NCBI RefSeq assembly: GCF_042680805.1
Contig: NZ_JBHUEM010000003.1
Span: forward strand, 496,001-560,000
Direction of reading: 5' to 3'
DNA from: Bacillus_CJ salitolerans
GTDB lineage: Bacteria; Bacillota; Bacilli; Bacillales; SA4
DNA length: 64,000 nucleotides
Under the pieces are notes generated by a model. That model saw nothing but the letters and a program-made list of their open reading frames with translations, was not told the DNA's origin and ran no database searches. The translations under genes and the position numbers were made by a program. Shown piece by piece: positions 56,141 through 63,716 of this stretch; within the stretch, counting starts at the first letter, position 1, and each line of letters starts with the position of its first letter.

Positions 56141-56871
56141 TGAAGATTGATATATTAACACTGTTTCCTGAAATGTTCGTGGGTGTGTTAAATAATTCGA
56201 TTTTGAAAAAGGCTCAGGAGAAAGAGGCTGTAACGATACAAGCTCACAATTTTCGTGATTATTCTGAGAATAAACATAAAAATGTTGATGATTATCCTTA
56301 TGGTGGAGGAGAAGGTATGGTTCTTACCCCTCAACCGATATTTGATGCTGTGGATCAACTCACATCCCATAAGGAAAAAAAACCTAGAATTATTCTAATG
56401 TGTCCTCAAGGGGAAACCTTTACCCAAAAAAAAGCGGAAGAGTTAGCTAATGAAGAACACTTAATTTTTATTTGTGGGCATTATGAAGGGTATGACGAAC
56501 GGATTCGTGAACATTTAGTGACTGATGAAATATCAATAGGCGATTATGTCTTAACCGGTGGAGAGCTAGCTTCAATGGTGATTGTTGATAGCGTTGTGCG
56601 GCTTTTACCCGATGTGTTAGGAAATGAACTATCCCATATGAGGGACTCCTTTAGTACTGGTTATTTAGAGCATCCACAATACACGAGACCTGCCGATTTT
56701 AGGGGGATGGTGGTACCCGAGGTGCTTTTATCAGGTAATCACAAACATATTGAAGAATGGCGTTCAAAAGAGTCTTTAAAACGAACATTTCAGAGAAGAC
56801 CTGATTTAATAAAAAAAGAGGTGCTTTCTGCTGAGCAAATAAAATGGCTAAAGGAATTTGAAAACGAATAG
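56140..56871 (+). CDS. trmD: tRNA (guanine37-N1)-methyltransferase TrmD
   Basis: A 243-residue SPOUT methyltransferase acting on G37 of tRNAs. It begins MKIDILTLFPEMF. The SAM-binding trefoil knot includes ICGHYEGYDERI, SIGDYVLTGGELASM and DSFSTGYLEHPQYTRPADF. It is translated directly after rimM. Confidence 0.96.
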   Translation: MKIDILTLFPEMFVGVLNNSILKKAQEKEAVTIQAHNFRDYSENKHKNVDDYPYGGGEGMVLTPQPIFDAVDQLTSHKEKKPRIILMCPQGETFTQKKAEELANEEHLIFICGHYEGYDERIREHLVTDEISIGDYVLTGGELASMVIVDSVVRLLPDVLGNELSHMRDSFSTGYLEHPQYTRPADFRGMVVPEVLLSGNHKHIEEWRSKESLKRTFQRRPDLIKKEVLSAEQIKWLKEFENE

Positions 56872-56880
56872 AACTAGCTA

Positions 56881-56909
56881 TTGAATATATTTCATTCGTA
56901 TGGTATGAT
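56881..56909 (+). promoter_or_regulatory. Promoter of rplS
   Basis: TTGAAT at 56881-56886, a 17-base spacer and TATGAT at 56904-56909. It gives rplS its own transcript separate from rimM-trmD. Confidence 0.8.
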
Positions 56910-56916
56910 ATCACAT

Positions 56917-57003
56917 GTGACTTAGGCAAATATGTCAGTCGTTATCAAGGTGTTCCGCTGCAATGATACAAGCATTGTTATGAGCGTCTGTTGGAAGGAG
57001 TTG
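56917..57003 (+). promoter_or_regulatory. Structured rplS leader, possible L19 leader RNA
   Basis: The segment between promoter and gene can fold: GTTATCA/TGATAC encloses a loop with GGTGTTCCGCTGC, and CAATG/CATTG forms an alternative helix. Position and hairpins resemble the L19 leader family known upstream of rplS in Firmicutes. That assignment is from memory of the family, not from a covariance search. Confidence 0.5.
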
Positions 57004-57009
57004 AAGACG

Positions 57010-57354
57010 ATGCAAAAACTAATTGAAGAAATTACAAAAGACCAACTTAAGTCTGACTTACCTGCTTTTCGTTCTGGAGACACTGTACGAGTACACGTAA
57101 AGGTAGTTGAAGGAAGCCGTGAGCGTATCCAGATTTTTGAAGGTGTTGTAATTAAGCGTCGTGGTGGTGGAATTAGCGAAACTTTCACAGTACGTAAGAT
57201 TTCTTACGGTGTTGGTGTTGAGCGTACATTCCCTGTGCATACACCAAAGATTACGTTAATTGAAGTGATTCGACGCGGTAAAGTACGCCGTGCGAAGCTT
57301 TACTACTTACGTAACCTACGTGGAAAAGCTGCACGTATCAAGGAAATTCGATAA
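57010..57354 (+). CDS. rplS: 50S ribosomal protein L19
   Basis: A 114-residue ribosomal protein. It begins MQKLIEEITKDQLKSDLP and contains FEGVVIKRRGGGISETFTVRKIS and KVRRAKLYYLRNLRGKAAR, the L19 signature. ATG 57010 follows GGAAGGAG; a longer frame from 56932 runs through the leader. A terminator follows. Confidence 0.97.
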   Translation: MQKLIEEITKDQLKSDLPAFRSGDTVRVHVKVVEGSRERIQIFEGVVIKRRGGGISETFTVRKISYGVGVERTFPVHTPKITLIEVIRRGKVRRAKLYYLRNLRGKAARIKEIR

Positions 57355-57363
57355 TAAAAATGT

Positions 57364-57393
57364 AAAGGAGCTTGTGAATCAAGCTCCTTTTTC
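57364..57393 (+). terminator. Terminator after rplS
   Basis: AAAGGAGCTT and AAGCTCCTTT form a perfect 10-bp stem around GTGAATC, ending in a T run. Confidence 0.93.
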
Positions 57394-57459
57394 ACACCAA
57401 TAATATGAATCGTGGCACAAAGAAGCACTATTTTAATATTCTATGTTGGAGGAGAGAAA

Positions 57460-58011
57460 ATGACTCGTCAAAAAAGCGAAGCATGGGAATGGATTAAAGC
57501 GCTTGCTATAGCCGTGTTACTAGCAGGAGCGATTCGCTATTTTCTTTTTGCACCAATAGTTGTAGACGGACTTTCCATGATGCCGACCCTCCATGACCAA
57601 AATAAAATGATTGTAAATAAGTTTAGTTACCAACTCGGAGAACCAAAACGATTTGATATTGTCGTTTTTCATGCACCTGAAGAAAAAGATTATATTAAGC
57701 GTATCATTGGTTTACCTGGTGATCATGTCTCTTATAAAAATGATGTTTTGTACATAAATGGTGAACCCGTTGAAGAACCTTATCTTCAAACCGCTAAAAA
57801 CGAAATTGTTGATTCTCCATTGACCTATGATTTTGAGTTAGAGGAATTAACAGGTCAGAATGAAGTGCCAGATGGACATTTATTTGTCATGGGTGATAAT
57901 AGACGTTTTAGCAAGGATAGTCGAAGCATCGGTTTTGTCCCAATGGATAAGGTTATTGGTAAAACAGGAATTGTCTTTTGGCCAATTTCAGAGTTCCGAA
58001 TCGTAGAATGA
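57460..58011 (+). CDS. lepB: Type I signal peptidase
   Basis: A 183-residue membrane protease that releases exported proteins. One N-terminal membrane helix (residues 12-32) is followed by the catalytic serine S39 in DGLSMMPTL and the general base K80 in DYIKRIIGLPGD. The C-terminal box D is MGDNRRFSKDSRSIG. GGAGGAGAG precedes ATG 57460. Bacillus genomes carry several of these (sip genes). B. subtilis has none between rplS and rbgA, so the specific paralogue name is left open. Confidence 0.94.
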   Translation: MTRQKSEAWEWIKALAIAVLLAGAIRYFLFAPIVVDGLSMMPTLHDQNKMIVNKFSYQLGEPKRFDIVVFHAPEEKDYIKRIIGLPGDHVSYKNDVLYINGEPVEEPYLQTAKNEIVDSPLTYDFELEELTGQNEVPDGHLFVMGDNRRFSKDSRSIGFVPMDKVIGKTGIVFWPISEFRIVE

Positions 58012-58038
58012 GTTGTCCTATATTGACGGCTCGGATAA

Positions 58039-58072
58039 AAAGGGAAGAGTAAAACTCATTCCCTTTCTTTTA
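58039..58072 (+). terminator. Terminator after lepB
   Basis: AAAGGGAA(GAGT) and (ACTCA)TTCCCTTT pair with a small internal loop, followed by CTTTTATT. Confidence 0.85.
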
Positions 58073-58080
58073 TTGTTAAG

Positions 58081-58262
58081 GAAACTATAAAAGCTCATCA
58101 CTTGTGGATAACTGAGTGATGTGCGTATTAATTCGGCTCCAGTGCCCAACCCGCCTGAGGGCAAATAACCTGTATGAAGAAATAGGAAAGATTTCCTTTT
58201 TCTTTATTACAGAACATTCGCTCTGCCTAAGGCTAATCGGGGCGCTTGCGCCTTTTTTCTTT
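58081..58262 (+). repeat. Dispersed intergenic repeat, copy G (most complete)
   Basis: The 5' extension GAAACTATAAAAGCTCATCAC is followed by TTGTGGATAACTGA and GTGATGTGCG; CATCAC/GTGATG form a hairpin (58096-58121). The core is TTAATTCGGCTCCAGTGCCC, CCGCCTGAGGGCAAATAACC, imperfect CTGTATGAAGAAA/TTTCTTTATTACAG arms, GAACATTCGCTCTGCCTAAGG and CTAATCGGGGCGCTTGCGCC. Six Ts end it, so the last hairpin looks like a terminator. It sits between the lepB terminator and rbgA. The remaining bases to 58403 hold no certain element. Confidence 0.83.
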
Positions 58263-58403
58263 GTTTCAAAGAATACTCTTCATCATATGGTTTAACTATA
58301 GGATGATACGATTGCTTGACGTTTTTTCTGATGGAAAAAGATATACGTTTTTAGACATAATAAAGACTACAGAGAAACTTATGAAAGTAAGGAGGTTCAT
58401 CCG

Positions 58404-59273
58404 ATGACAATTCAATGGTTTCCAGGGCATATGGCGAAAGCAAGAAGGCAAGTTCAAGAAAAACTAAAACTGATTGATGTAGTTATTGAATTAGCAGATG
58501 CGCGTATCCCTCACTCATCTCGGAATCCAATGATAGATGAAATTGTAACATCTAAACCTCGTTTAATGCTATTAAACAAGGCAGATTTAGCAGATGATAA
58601 AAAAACACGTGAATGGATTCAATTTTTTCAAACTAAAGGTATTAAAACCTTAGCAATTGATGCTCAATCTGGTAAAGGAATGAAGCAAATCGTTGAAGCG
58701 TGTCAAGGACTTGTAAAAGAAAAGTGGGAGAAAATGAGGGCTAAAGGGGTTGTATCCCCCCGCGCCATTCGCGTATTAATTGTTGGAATTCCGAATGTAG
58801 GTAAATCGACACTTATAAATAAGCTTGCAAAGCGGAATTTAGCAAAAACGGGGGATAGGCCAGGAGTAACAACAGCTCAACAGTGGATAAAAGTTGGAAA
58901 GGAACTTGAATTACTAGATACGCCAGGGATTTTATGGCCTAAATTTGAGGATCAGCAAGTAGGATTACGTTTAGCCACTACTGGTGCCATAAAAGATACA
59001 ATCTTAAATCTTCAGGACGTTGCTGTTTTTGCTTTGAGATTTTTATCCACACATTACCCAGTTGAATTTAAAGAGCGCTATCAGCTAGATGAAATCCCAG
59101 ATGAAATTGTAGACTTGTTTGATGAGATAGGTAAACGTAGAGGTTGTTTAATGGGAGGAGGAATGGTGGATTACGATAAAACGTCGGAATTAGTGCTTAG
59201 AGAAATCCGCGGAGGGAAAGTAGGAAAACTGACCTTTGAAGTTCCCTCAGATTGGGAGAACAGTCATACCTAG
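58404..59273 (+). CDS. rbgA: Ribosome biogenesis GTPase RbgA (YlqF)
   Basis: A 289-residue circularly permuted GTPase needed for late 50S assembly. The G4 motif LLNKADLAD comes before the P-loop GIPNVGKSTLINKL and G3 DTPGILWPK. It begins MTIQWFPGHMAKARRQV, where the histidine region takes part in catalysis. A C-terminal helical domain binds rRNA. AAGGAGG precedes the ATG. Confidence 0.96.
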   Translation: MTIQWFPGHMAKARRQVQEKLKLIDVVIELADARIPHSSRNPMIDEIVTSKPRLMLLNKADLADDKKTREWIQFFQTKGIKTLAIDAQSGKGMKQIVEACQGLVKEKWEKMRAKGVVSPRAIRVLIVGIPNVGKSTLINKLAKRNLAKTGDRPGVTTAQQWIKVGKELELLDTPGILWPKFEDQQVGLRLATTGAIKDTILNLQDVAVFALRFLSTHYPVEFKERYQLDEIPDEIVDLFDEIGKRRGCLMGGGMVDYDKTSELVLREIRGGKVGKLTFEVPSDWENSHT

Positions 59274-59411
59274 GTAGCTAAAATACTAACTCTTATGTAT
59301 GTACATATAACGATTGGTATGAATAATAGCCAATTCGATTCGTTAGAATGCAACATGTAAATTGAATATTGTTAAACTGATTGAAAGCGAGCGCTTGTCA
59401 ATTATTCTGAA

Positions 59412-59446
59412 ATAGACCTGTTTTTATATCAGGTCTATATTTTTTG
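59412..59446 (+). terminator. Terminator between rbgA and rnhB
   Basis: ATAGACCTG and CAGGTCTAT pair perfectly around TTTTTATAT, followed by ATTTTTT. Confidence 0.9.
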
Positions 59447-59489
59447 CCCAAATGGCCGATATAAAAGTAGAAGTGAGGGCGAACGAAAA

Positions 59490-60272
59490 ATGAACAAAAA
59501 CTATACTATTGAAGAAATTGGAGAGATTCTCTCAAAGAGTGAAGTTGATAAAAATATTCTAAGAGATCTGTATAAAGATAAAAGAAAAGGGGTCTTAAAG
59601 CTTCTTGAAAAATGGGAAAAAAAGCAAATGCTTCTTAAGCAATTACAAGGACAATTAACTGCAATGTCCGTATATGAAAAAGAGTATAAAAATCAGGGGT
59701 ATGAATTCATAGCTGGTGTGGATGAAGTAGGAAGAGGACCATTAGCTGGACCTGTAGTTGCAGCTGCTGTCATACTTCCTGAAGGTTTTTCTGTCTTAGG
59801 CATAAATGATTCAAAACAACTATCAGAAGAAAAAAGAGAATACTTGTTTGATCAAATCCAAGCTTCTGCAATTAGTATTGGCATAGGAATCATTCCCGCT
59901 AAACAAATTGATGAAATAAATATATATGAAGCCACTAAACGTGCAATGCTTAAAGCAATCAACATGTTACAGGTAAAGCCTCACTATTTATTAATTGATG
60001 CGATGAAGCTTCCTATAAACATACCGCAACTATCACTTGTTAAAGGTGATCAAAAAAGTATTTCAATTGCCGCAAGCTCCATCATTGCAAAGGTTACGAG
60101 GGATCGTTATATGAAGAGAATGGGGGAAGCATATCCAGAGTATGGTTTTGAGAAGCATATGGGATATGGAACAAAGCAACATATTGAAGCTATTTCAATG
60201 CATGGAATTATCGGAGAGCATAGAAGGACCTTCTCTCCTATAAGAGAGGAAGTTAAGGAAGCAAAGGGGTGA
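59490..60272 (+). CDS. rnhB: Ribonuclease HII
   Basis: A 260-residue enzyme that removes RNA from RNA-DNA hybrids and starts ribonucleotide excision. Active-site acids are in IAGVDEVGRGPLAGPVVAA (Asp, Glu), NDSKQLSEEKRE and LIDAMKLP. An N-terminal helical extension of about 70 residues is usual for Bacillus RnhB. It lies four bases before ylqG. Confidence 0.96.
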   Translation: MNKNYTIEEIGEILSKSEVDKNILRDLYKDKRKGVLKLLEKWEKKQMLLKQLQGQLTAMSVYEKEYKNQGYEFIAGVDEVGRGPLAGPVVAAAVILPEGFSVLGINDSKQLSEEKREYLFDQIQASAISIGIGIIPAKQIDEINIYEATKRAMLKAINMLQVKPHYLLIDAMKLPINIPQLSLVKGDQKSISIAASSIIAKVTRDRYMKRMGEAYPEYGFEKHMGYGTKQHIEAISMHGIIGEHRRTFSPIREEVKEAKG

Positions 60273-60276
60273 GTGC

Positions 60277-62013
60277 ATGAATCCAATTCAAATTATGCAA
60301 ACCTTAGCCAAAAGTGACCATTTAGCTAAGGTGAACGTTTCGACATTAAGACCAGGACAATTGTTTTTTGGAAAGATTGAAAAGCTATTTCCAAATCAAA
60401 CAGCTCTTGTTCAATTAGGGGCAATGAGAATACATGCACAACTCGAAGCCTCCTTAAACATCATGGAAAGACATTGGTTTGAGGTGCAGCCTAGTAAGGA
60501 AGGGGATATTAGATTAAGAGTATTAGATGAAAGACCGAATGGACACCATCGTAGTCAAGAATCTACCCACCTACTCTTAAGACAATTTAACCTACCCGAA
60601 AGTAAACCAAATCAACAATTACTCCAATTTTTACTTTCAAAGGAGCTTCCTTTTACGAAGGAGCTTTTACTCAAGGCAGCAGAGTGGGTGAAAGAGACAA
60701 AGGATATGTCGAAAGCATTGCCTGCATTAGAATTTATGATAAAAAAAGAGTTACCGTTTACACATCAGACCTATAAATCCATGGTTGCACTTCAAGATTC
60801 TTCGTCACTAACGCATCAATTAGAAAAGCTGAGTAACTTGATTAATGGTCCTAAGTTTGAGCATTCTACATCTATTCAACTTTTGAGGCATACAGTCTCT
60901 AGCTTATTAGGTCTGTCAACAGCTGATGAAGGAATAAAAGTTGCAACAGAGCTGTTAAAGCAATGGCTATCACCAAATTCAAACGTTGAGGGTCAAGAAA
61001 CGTCTTATCGGCTACTCCAAAAACTTAACATCCTTCCAGCAAGAGGTTCACAGGAACAGGTTATTAGTGATTTGATTCATCAGCTTGATGTGAAAAAATC
61101 AATAACAGCACCCGTCCAAAACACTTCTGAAAAGCCGATGTTAAAGGTTAGTCCCACAGCAAGTGAAGGAAAGCAAACGAGTCAGTTATTGGACTTACTA
61201 TTGAACTCCTCTAAAGTTACTCAAAGTATCATATCACCTGAAAGAACACAGAAGCTTCCAAGTCAGATTTCTGCTCTATTAAATTCGAATGAGTCTTTGA
61301 ATGAAGCAGAAAGAAAACTTCTTCGACAAATTAATGACCAATACCTTCAACCTAAGTTAAAGCTTGATTCAGGAACTGATGTAAAGCAGCTTTTTAGGCA
61401 AGTGTTCGAATCACTAGGTCTTGAGTACGAAAAGAAATTGGAATCATGGGTAAAGTTTGGGAATCAAGAAATTGCCCAAGAGCTTGAGGAGTTGAAGCCA
61501 CTTTTGATGAAGGTAATAAAGGAGGCTGGTGTAAGTGGAAAAGAACTTGAGCCCTTTATGCATAGATTAACTGGATTACAACTATTATCACAAGAAACAT
61601 CAGGTCCTTTGCAGCAGCTATTCATGCAATTCCCTTTAAATTTTGGAGAAAAACGAACAGATTTGACACTTCAGTGGAGTGGTAGAAGGACAAAAGATGG
61701 ACAAATTGATCCTAGTTTTTGTAGAATATTATTTTACTTGGATCTTCAAAATATCGAGCAGACAGTGATTGACATGCAAGTTCAAAATCGGGTCATTAAT
61801 ATTCATATTATTAACGATACTGAGGGATTAGAGTCGCTACTATTACAACATCAAGAGGTGTTAAAGGCTCAGCTCGCTGAATTGAACTATACTTTATCAA
61901 AGGTAAAATTGGTACCATCTACTTTACATCAAAAACCGTTGTCACATAAACTGCCTACTGGTAAAAACTTGTTTTCTCAAGAATCCTACCAAGGAGTTGA
62001 TTTAAGGATATGA
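60277..62013 (+). CDS. ylqG: YlqG, FliK-like protein of unknown function
   Basis: A 578-residue protein without an assigned function. The N-terminal domain (residues 1-90) has VSTLRPGQLFFGKIEKLFPNQTALVQLGAMRIHA, a small-barrel pattern seen in FliK-like proteins. A long, helical, low-complexity middle rich in Q, S, L and K follows. The C-terminal region (about 460-550) has WSGRRTKDGQIDPSFCRILFYLDLQNIEQTVIDMQVQNRVINIHI, which resembles the FliK hook-length control domain. No signal peptide or membrane segment was seen. It overlaps ylqH by four bases. Confidence 0.78.
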   Translation: MNPIQIMQTLAKSDHLAKVNVSTLRPGQLFFGKIEKLFPNQTALVQLGAMRIHAQLEASLNIMERHWFEVQPSKEGDIRLRVLDERPNGHHRSQESTHLLLRQFNLPESKPNQQLLQFLLSKELPFTKELLLKAAEWVKETKDMSKALPALEFMIKKELPFTHQTYKSMVALQDSSSLTHQLEKLSNLINGPKFEHSTSIQLLRHTVSSLLGLSTADEGIKVATELLKQWLSPNSNVEGQETSYRLLQKLNILPARGSQEQVISDLIHQLDVKKSITAPVQNTSEKPMLKVSPTASEGKQTSQLLDLLLNSSKVTQSIISPERTQKLPSQISALLNSNESLNEAERKLLRQINDQYLQPKLKLDSGTDVKQLFRQVFESLGLEYEKKLESWVKFGNQEIAQELEELKPLLMKVIKEAGVSGKELEPFMHRLTGLQLLSQETSGPLQQLFMQFPLNFGEKRTDLTLQWSGRRTKDGQIDPSFCRILFYLDLQNIEQTVIDMQVQNRVINIHIINDTEGLESLLLQHQEVLKAQLAELNYTLSKVKLVPSTLHQKPLSHKLPTGKNLFSQESYQGVDLRI

Positions 62014-62303
62014 ATGATATGCAAAAACATAAACGCGCAGAAGCGATAGCTCTTTCATATGATAACAATAAGCAATCAGCTCCTAAAGTAATCGCAAAAG
62101 GAAAAGGAATTATAGCCGAAAACATTATCGAGAAGGCGATCGAGCATGATGTACCTATACAAGAGGACCCGTCTCTAGTTGAAGTATTGAGCCAGCTTCA
62201 AATTAATGAGACCATTCCAGAAGAATTGTATCAAGCTGTTGCAGAAGTGTTTGCTTTTATTTACCGCGTAGATAAACATCACCCAAGAAAGTCTACTATG
62301 TAA
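62010..62303 (+). CDS. ylqH: YlqH, free-standing FlhB C-terminal domain
   Basis: A 97-residue soluble protein that matches the cytoplasmic C-terminal domain of the flagellar export protein FlhB. Visible are ALSYDNNKQSAPKVIAKGKG, EHDVPIQEDPSL and IPEELYQAVAEVFAFIYRV. The FlhB membrane part and the NPTH autocleavage motif are absent; the protein begins about where cleaved FlhB-CC begins. It is translationally coupled to ylqG (ATGA). Function unknown. Its stop codon lies in the terminator stem. Confidence 0.88.
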   Translation: MNDMQKHKRAEAIALSYDNNKQSAPKVIAKGKGIIAENIIEKAIEHDVPIQEDPSLVEVLSQLQINETIPEELYQAVAEVFAFIYRVDKHHPRKSTM

Positions 62304-62320
62304 AAATAGTAGACTTTTTT
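62288..62320 (+). terminator. Terminator after ylqH
   Basis: AAAGTCTACTA and TAGTAGACTTT form a perfect 11-bp stem overlapping the ylqH stop, followed by Ts. Confidence 0.9.
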
Positions 62321-62407
62321 GATAGATAATTCGAAAAATTTAAATTTTTCACCGTTCAACCATTAAATCTTCTTGAATAGTAGACAATGATAGCGTCATT
62401 TTATACA

Positions 62408-62422
62408 ATGAAAACGCAGTCT
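62408..62422 (+). promoter_or_regulatory. Candidate CcpA binding site (cre) upstream of sucC
   Basis: ATGAAAACGCAGTCT fits the degenerate cre consensus WTGNAANCGNWNNCW at every position. A TATAAT lies at 62434-62439, placing this box over the matching -35 region. It fits poorly with stricter cre definitions. Confidence 0.45.
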
Positions 62423-62473
62423 ATTATTTTATGTATAATAAGGTATTGTTCGTACGTATTTTGTTTCGGTTTT

Positions 62474-62502
62474 TTGAAAAAAAGAGGGGCATGATATGAT
62501 AT
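62474..62502 (+). promoter_or_regulatory. Possible promoter of sucCD
   Basis: TTGAAA at 62474-62479, 17 bases, TGATAT at 62497-62502, about 36 bases before the sucC start. A competing TATAAT lies at 62434 without a good -35. Confidence 0.45.
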
Positions 62503-62537
62503 GAGAATAGCCTTACATAATGTTAGGAGGATGAATA

Positions 62538-63698
62538 ATGAATATCCATGAGTATCAAGGTAAAGAGATCCTCAGAAAATATGGGGTTTCGGTCCCAAAT
62601 GGAAGAGTTGCATTCACAGTAGATGAAGCTGTTGAAGCGGCAAAGGAACTAGGAACACAAATTTGTGTTGTAAAAGCACAAATCCATGCTGGTGGACGTG
62701 GAAAAGCTGGTGGTGTAAAAGTTGCAAAGAACTTAGATGAAGTTCGTACATACGCTAACGAAATTTTAGGCAAGACATTAGTTACTCACCAAACAGGTCC
62801 AGAAGGAAAAGAAGTTAAGCGCTTACTGATTGAAGAAGGTTGCGATATTAAAAAAGAGTATTATATTGGTTTAGTTTTAGACCGTGCAACTTCACGTGTT
62901 GTTTTAATGGCTTCTGAAGAAGGTGGAACAGAAATTGAAGAAGTAGCAGAACAAACACCTGAGAAGATTTTCAAGGAAGTAATTGATCCTGCAATTGGTC
63001 TTCAAGGATTCCAAGCAAGAAGAATTGCATTCAATATTAACATACCAAAAGAATTAGTTGGTAAAGCTGTTAAGTTTATGATGGGATTATACACAGCATT
63101 CGTTGAAAAGGATTGCTCTATTGCTGAAATAAACCCACTTGTAGTAACAGGTGACGGGGATGTTATCGCACTTGATGCAAAGCTGAATTTTGACTCTAAT
63201 GCTTTATATCGCCATAAAGACATCTTAGAATATCGTGATCTTGATGAAGAAGATCAAAAAGAAATTGAGGCTTCAAAATATGATCTGTCTTATATCTCAC
63301 TAGATGGTAACATCGGATGTATGGTTAACGGGGCTGGTCTTGCTATGGCTACAATGGATATCATTAAGCACTACGGCGGAGACCCTGCAAACTTCCTTGA
63401 CGTTGGTGGCGGAGCTACTGCTGAGAAGGTAACAGAAGCATTTAAAATCATTCTGTCAGATGAAAATGTAAAAGGGATTTTTGTTAACATCTTCGGTGGA
63501 ATCATGAAATGTGACGTTATTGCTACAGGTGTCGTTGAAGCTGCGAAGCAAGTAGGATTAAAAGTGCCTTTAGTTGTTCGTCTAGAAGGTACAAACGTAG
63601 ATTTAGGTAAGAAAATTCTATCTGAGTCTGGTTTAGATATTAATGCTGCAGATTCAATGGCAGACGGCGCACAAAAAATCGTATCACTAGTAGGATAA
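62538..63698 (+). CDS. sucC: Succinate--CoA ligase (ADP-forming), beta subunit
   Basis: A 386-residue subunit of the TCA cycle enzyme that makes ATP from succinyl-CoA. The N-terminal ATP-grasp domain begins MNIHEYQGKEILRKYGVSVPNG, with KAQIHAGGRGKAGGVK. The C-terminal CoA ligase domain has GLAMATMDIIKHYGG and VKGIFVNIFGGIMKCD. TAGGAGG precedes the ATG. sucD follows after 18 bases. Confidence 0.97.
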   Translation: MNIHEYQGKEILRKYGVSVPNGRVAFTVDEAVEAAKELGTQICVVKAQIHAGGRGKAGGVKVAKNLDEVRTYANEILGKTLVTHQTGPEGKEVKRLLIEEGCDIKKEYYIGLVLDRATSRVVLMASEEGGTEIEEVAEQTPEKIFKEVIDPAIGLQGFQARRIAFNINIPKELVGKAVKFMMGLYTAFVEKDCSIAEINPLVVTGDGDVIALDAKLNFDSNALYRHKDILEYRDLDEEDQKEIEASKYDLSYISLDGNIGCMVNGAGLAMATMDIIKHYGGDPANFLDVGGGATAEKVTEAFKIILSDENVKGIFVNIFGGIMKCDVIATGVVEAAKQVGLKVPLVVRLEGTNVDLGKKILSESGLDINAADSMADGAQKIVSLVG

Positions 63699-63716
63699 GA
63701 AAGGCAGGGGACAAAC

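Noticed and set aside
58103..58111. DnaA-box match taken as a replication origin signal
   Set aside because: It is a single box in a repeat loop, with no cluster of boxes, no dnaA-dnaN genes and no AT-rich unwinding region.
59381..59395. TTGAAAGCGAGCGCT as a CcpA box ahead of rnhB
   Set aside because: It misses one position of the relaxed cre consensus and two of the stricter one, and a terminator stands between it and rnhB.
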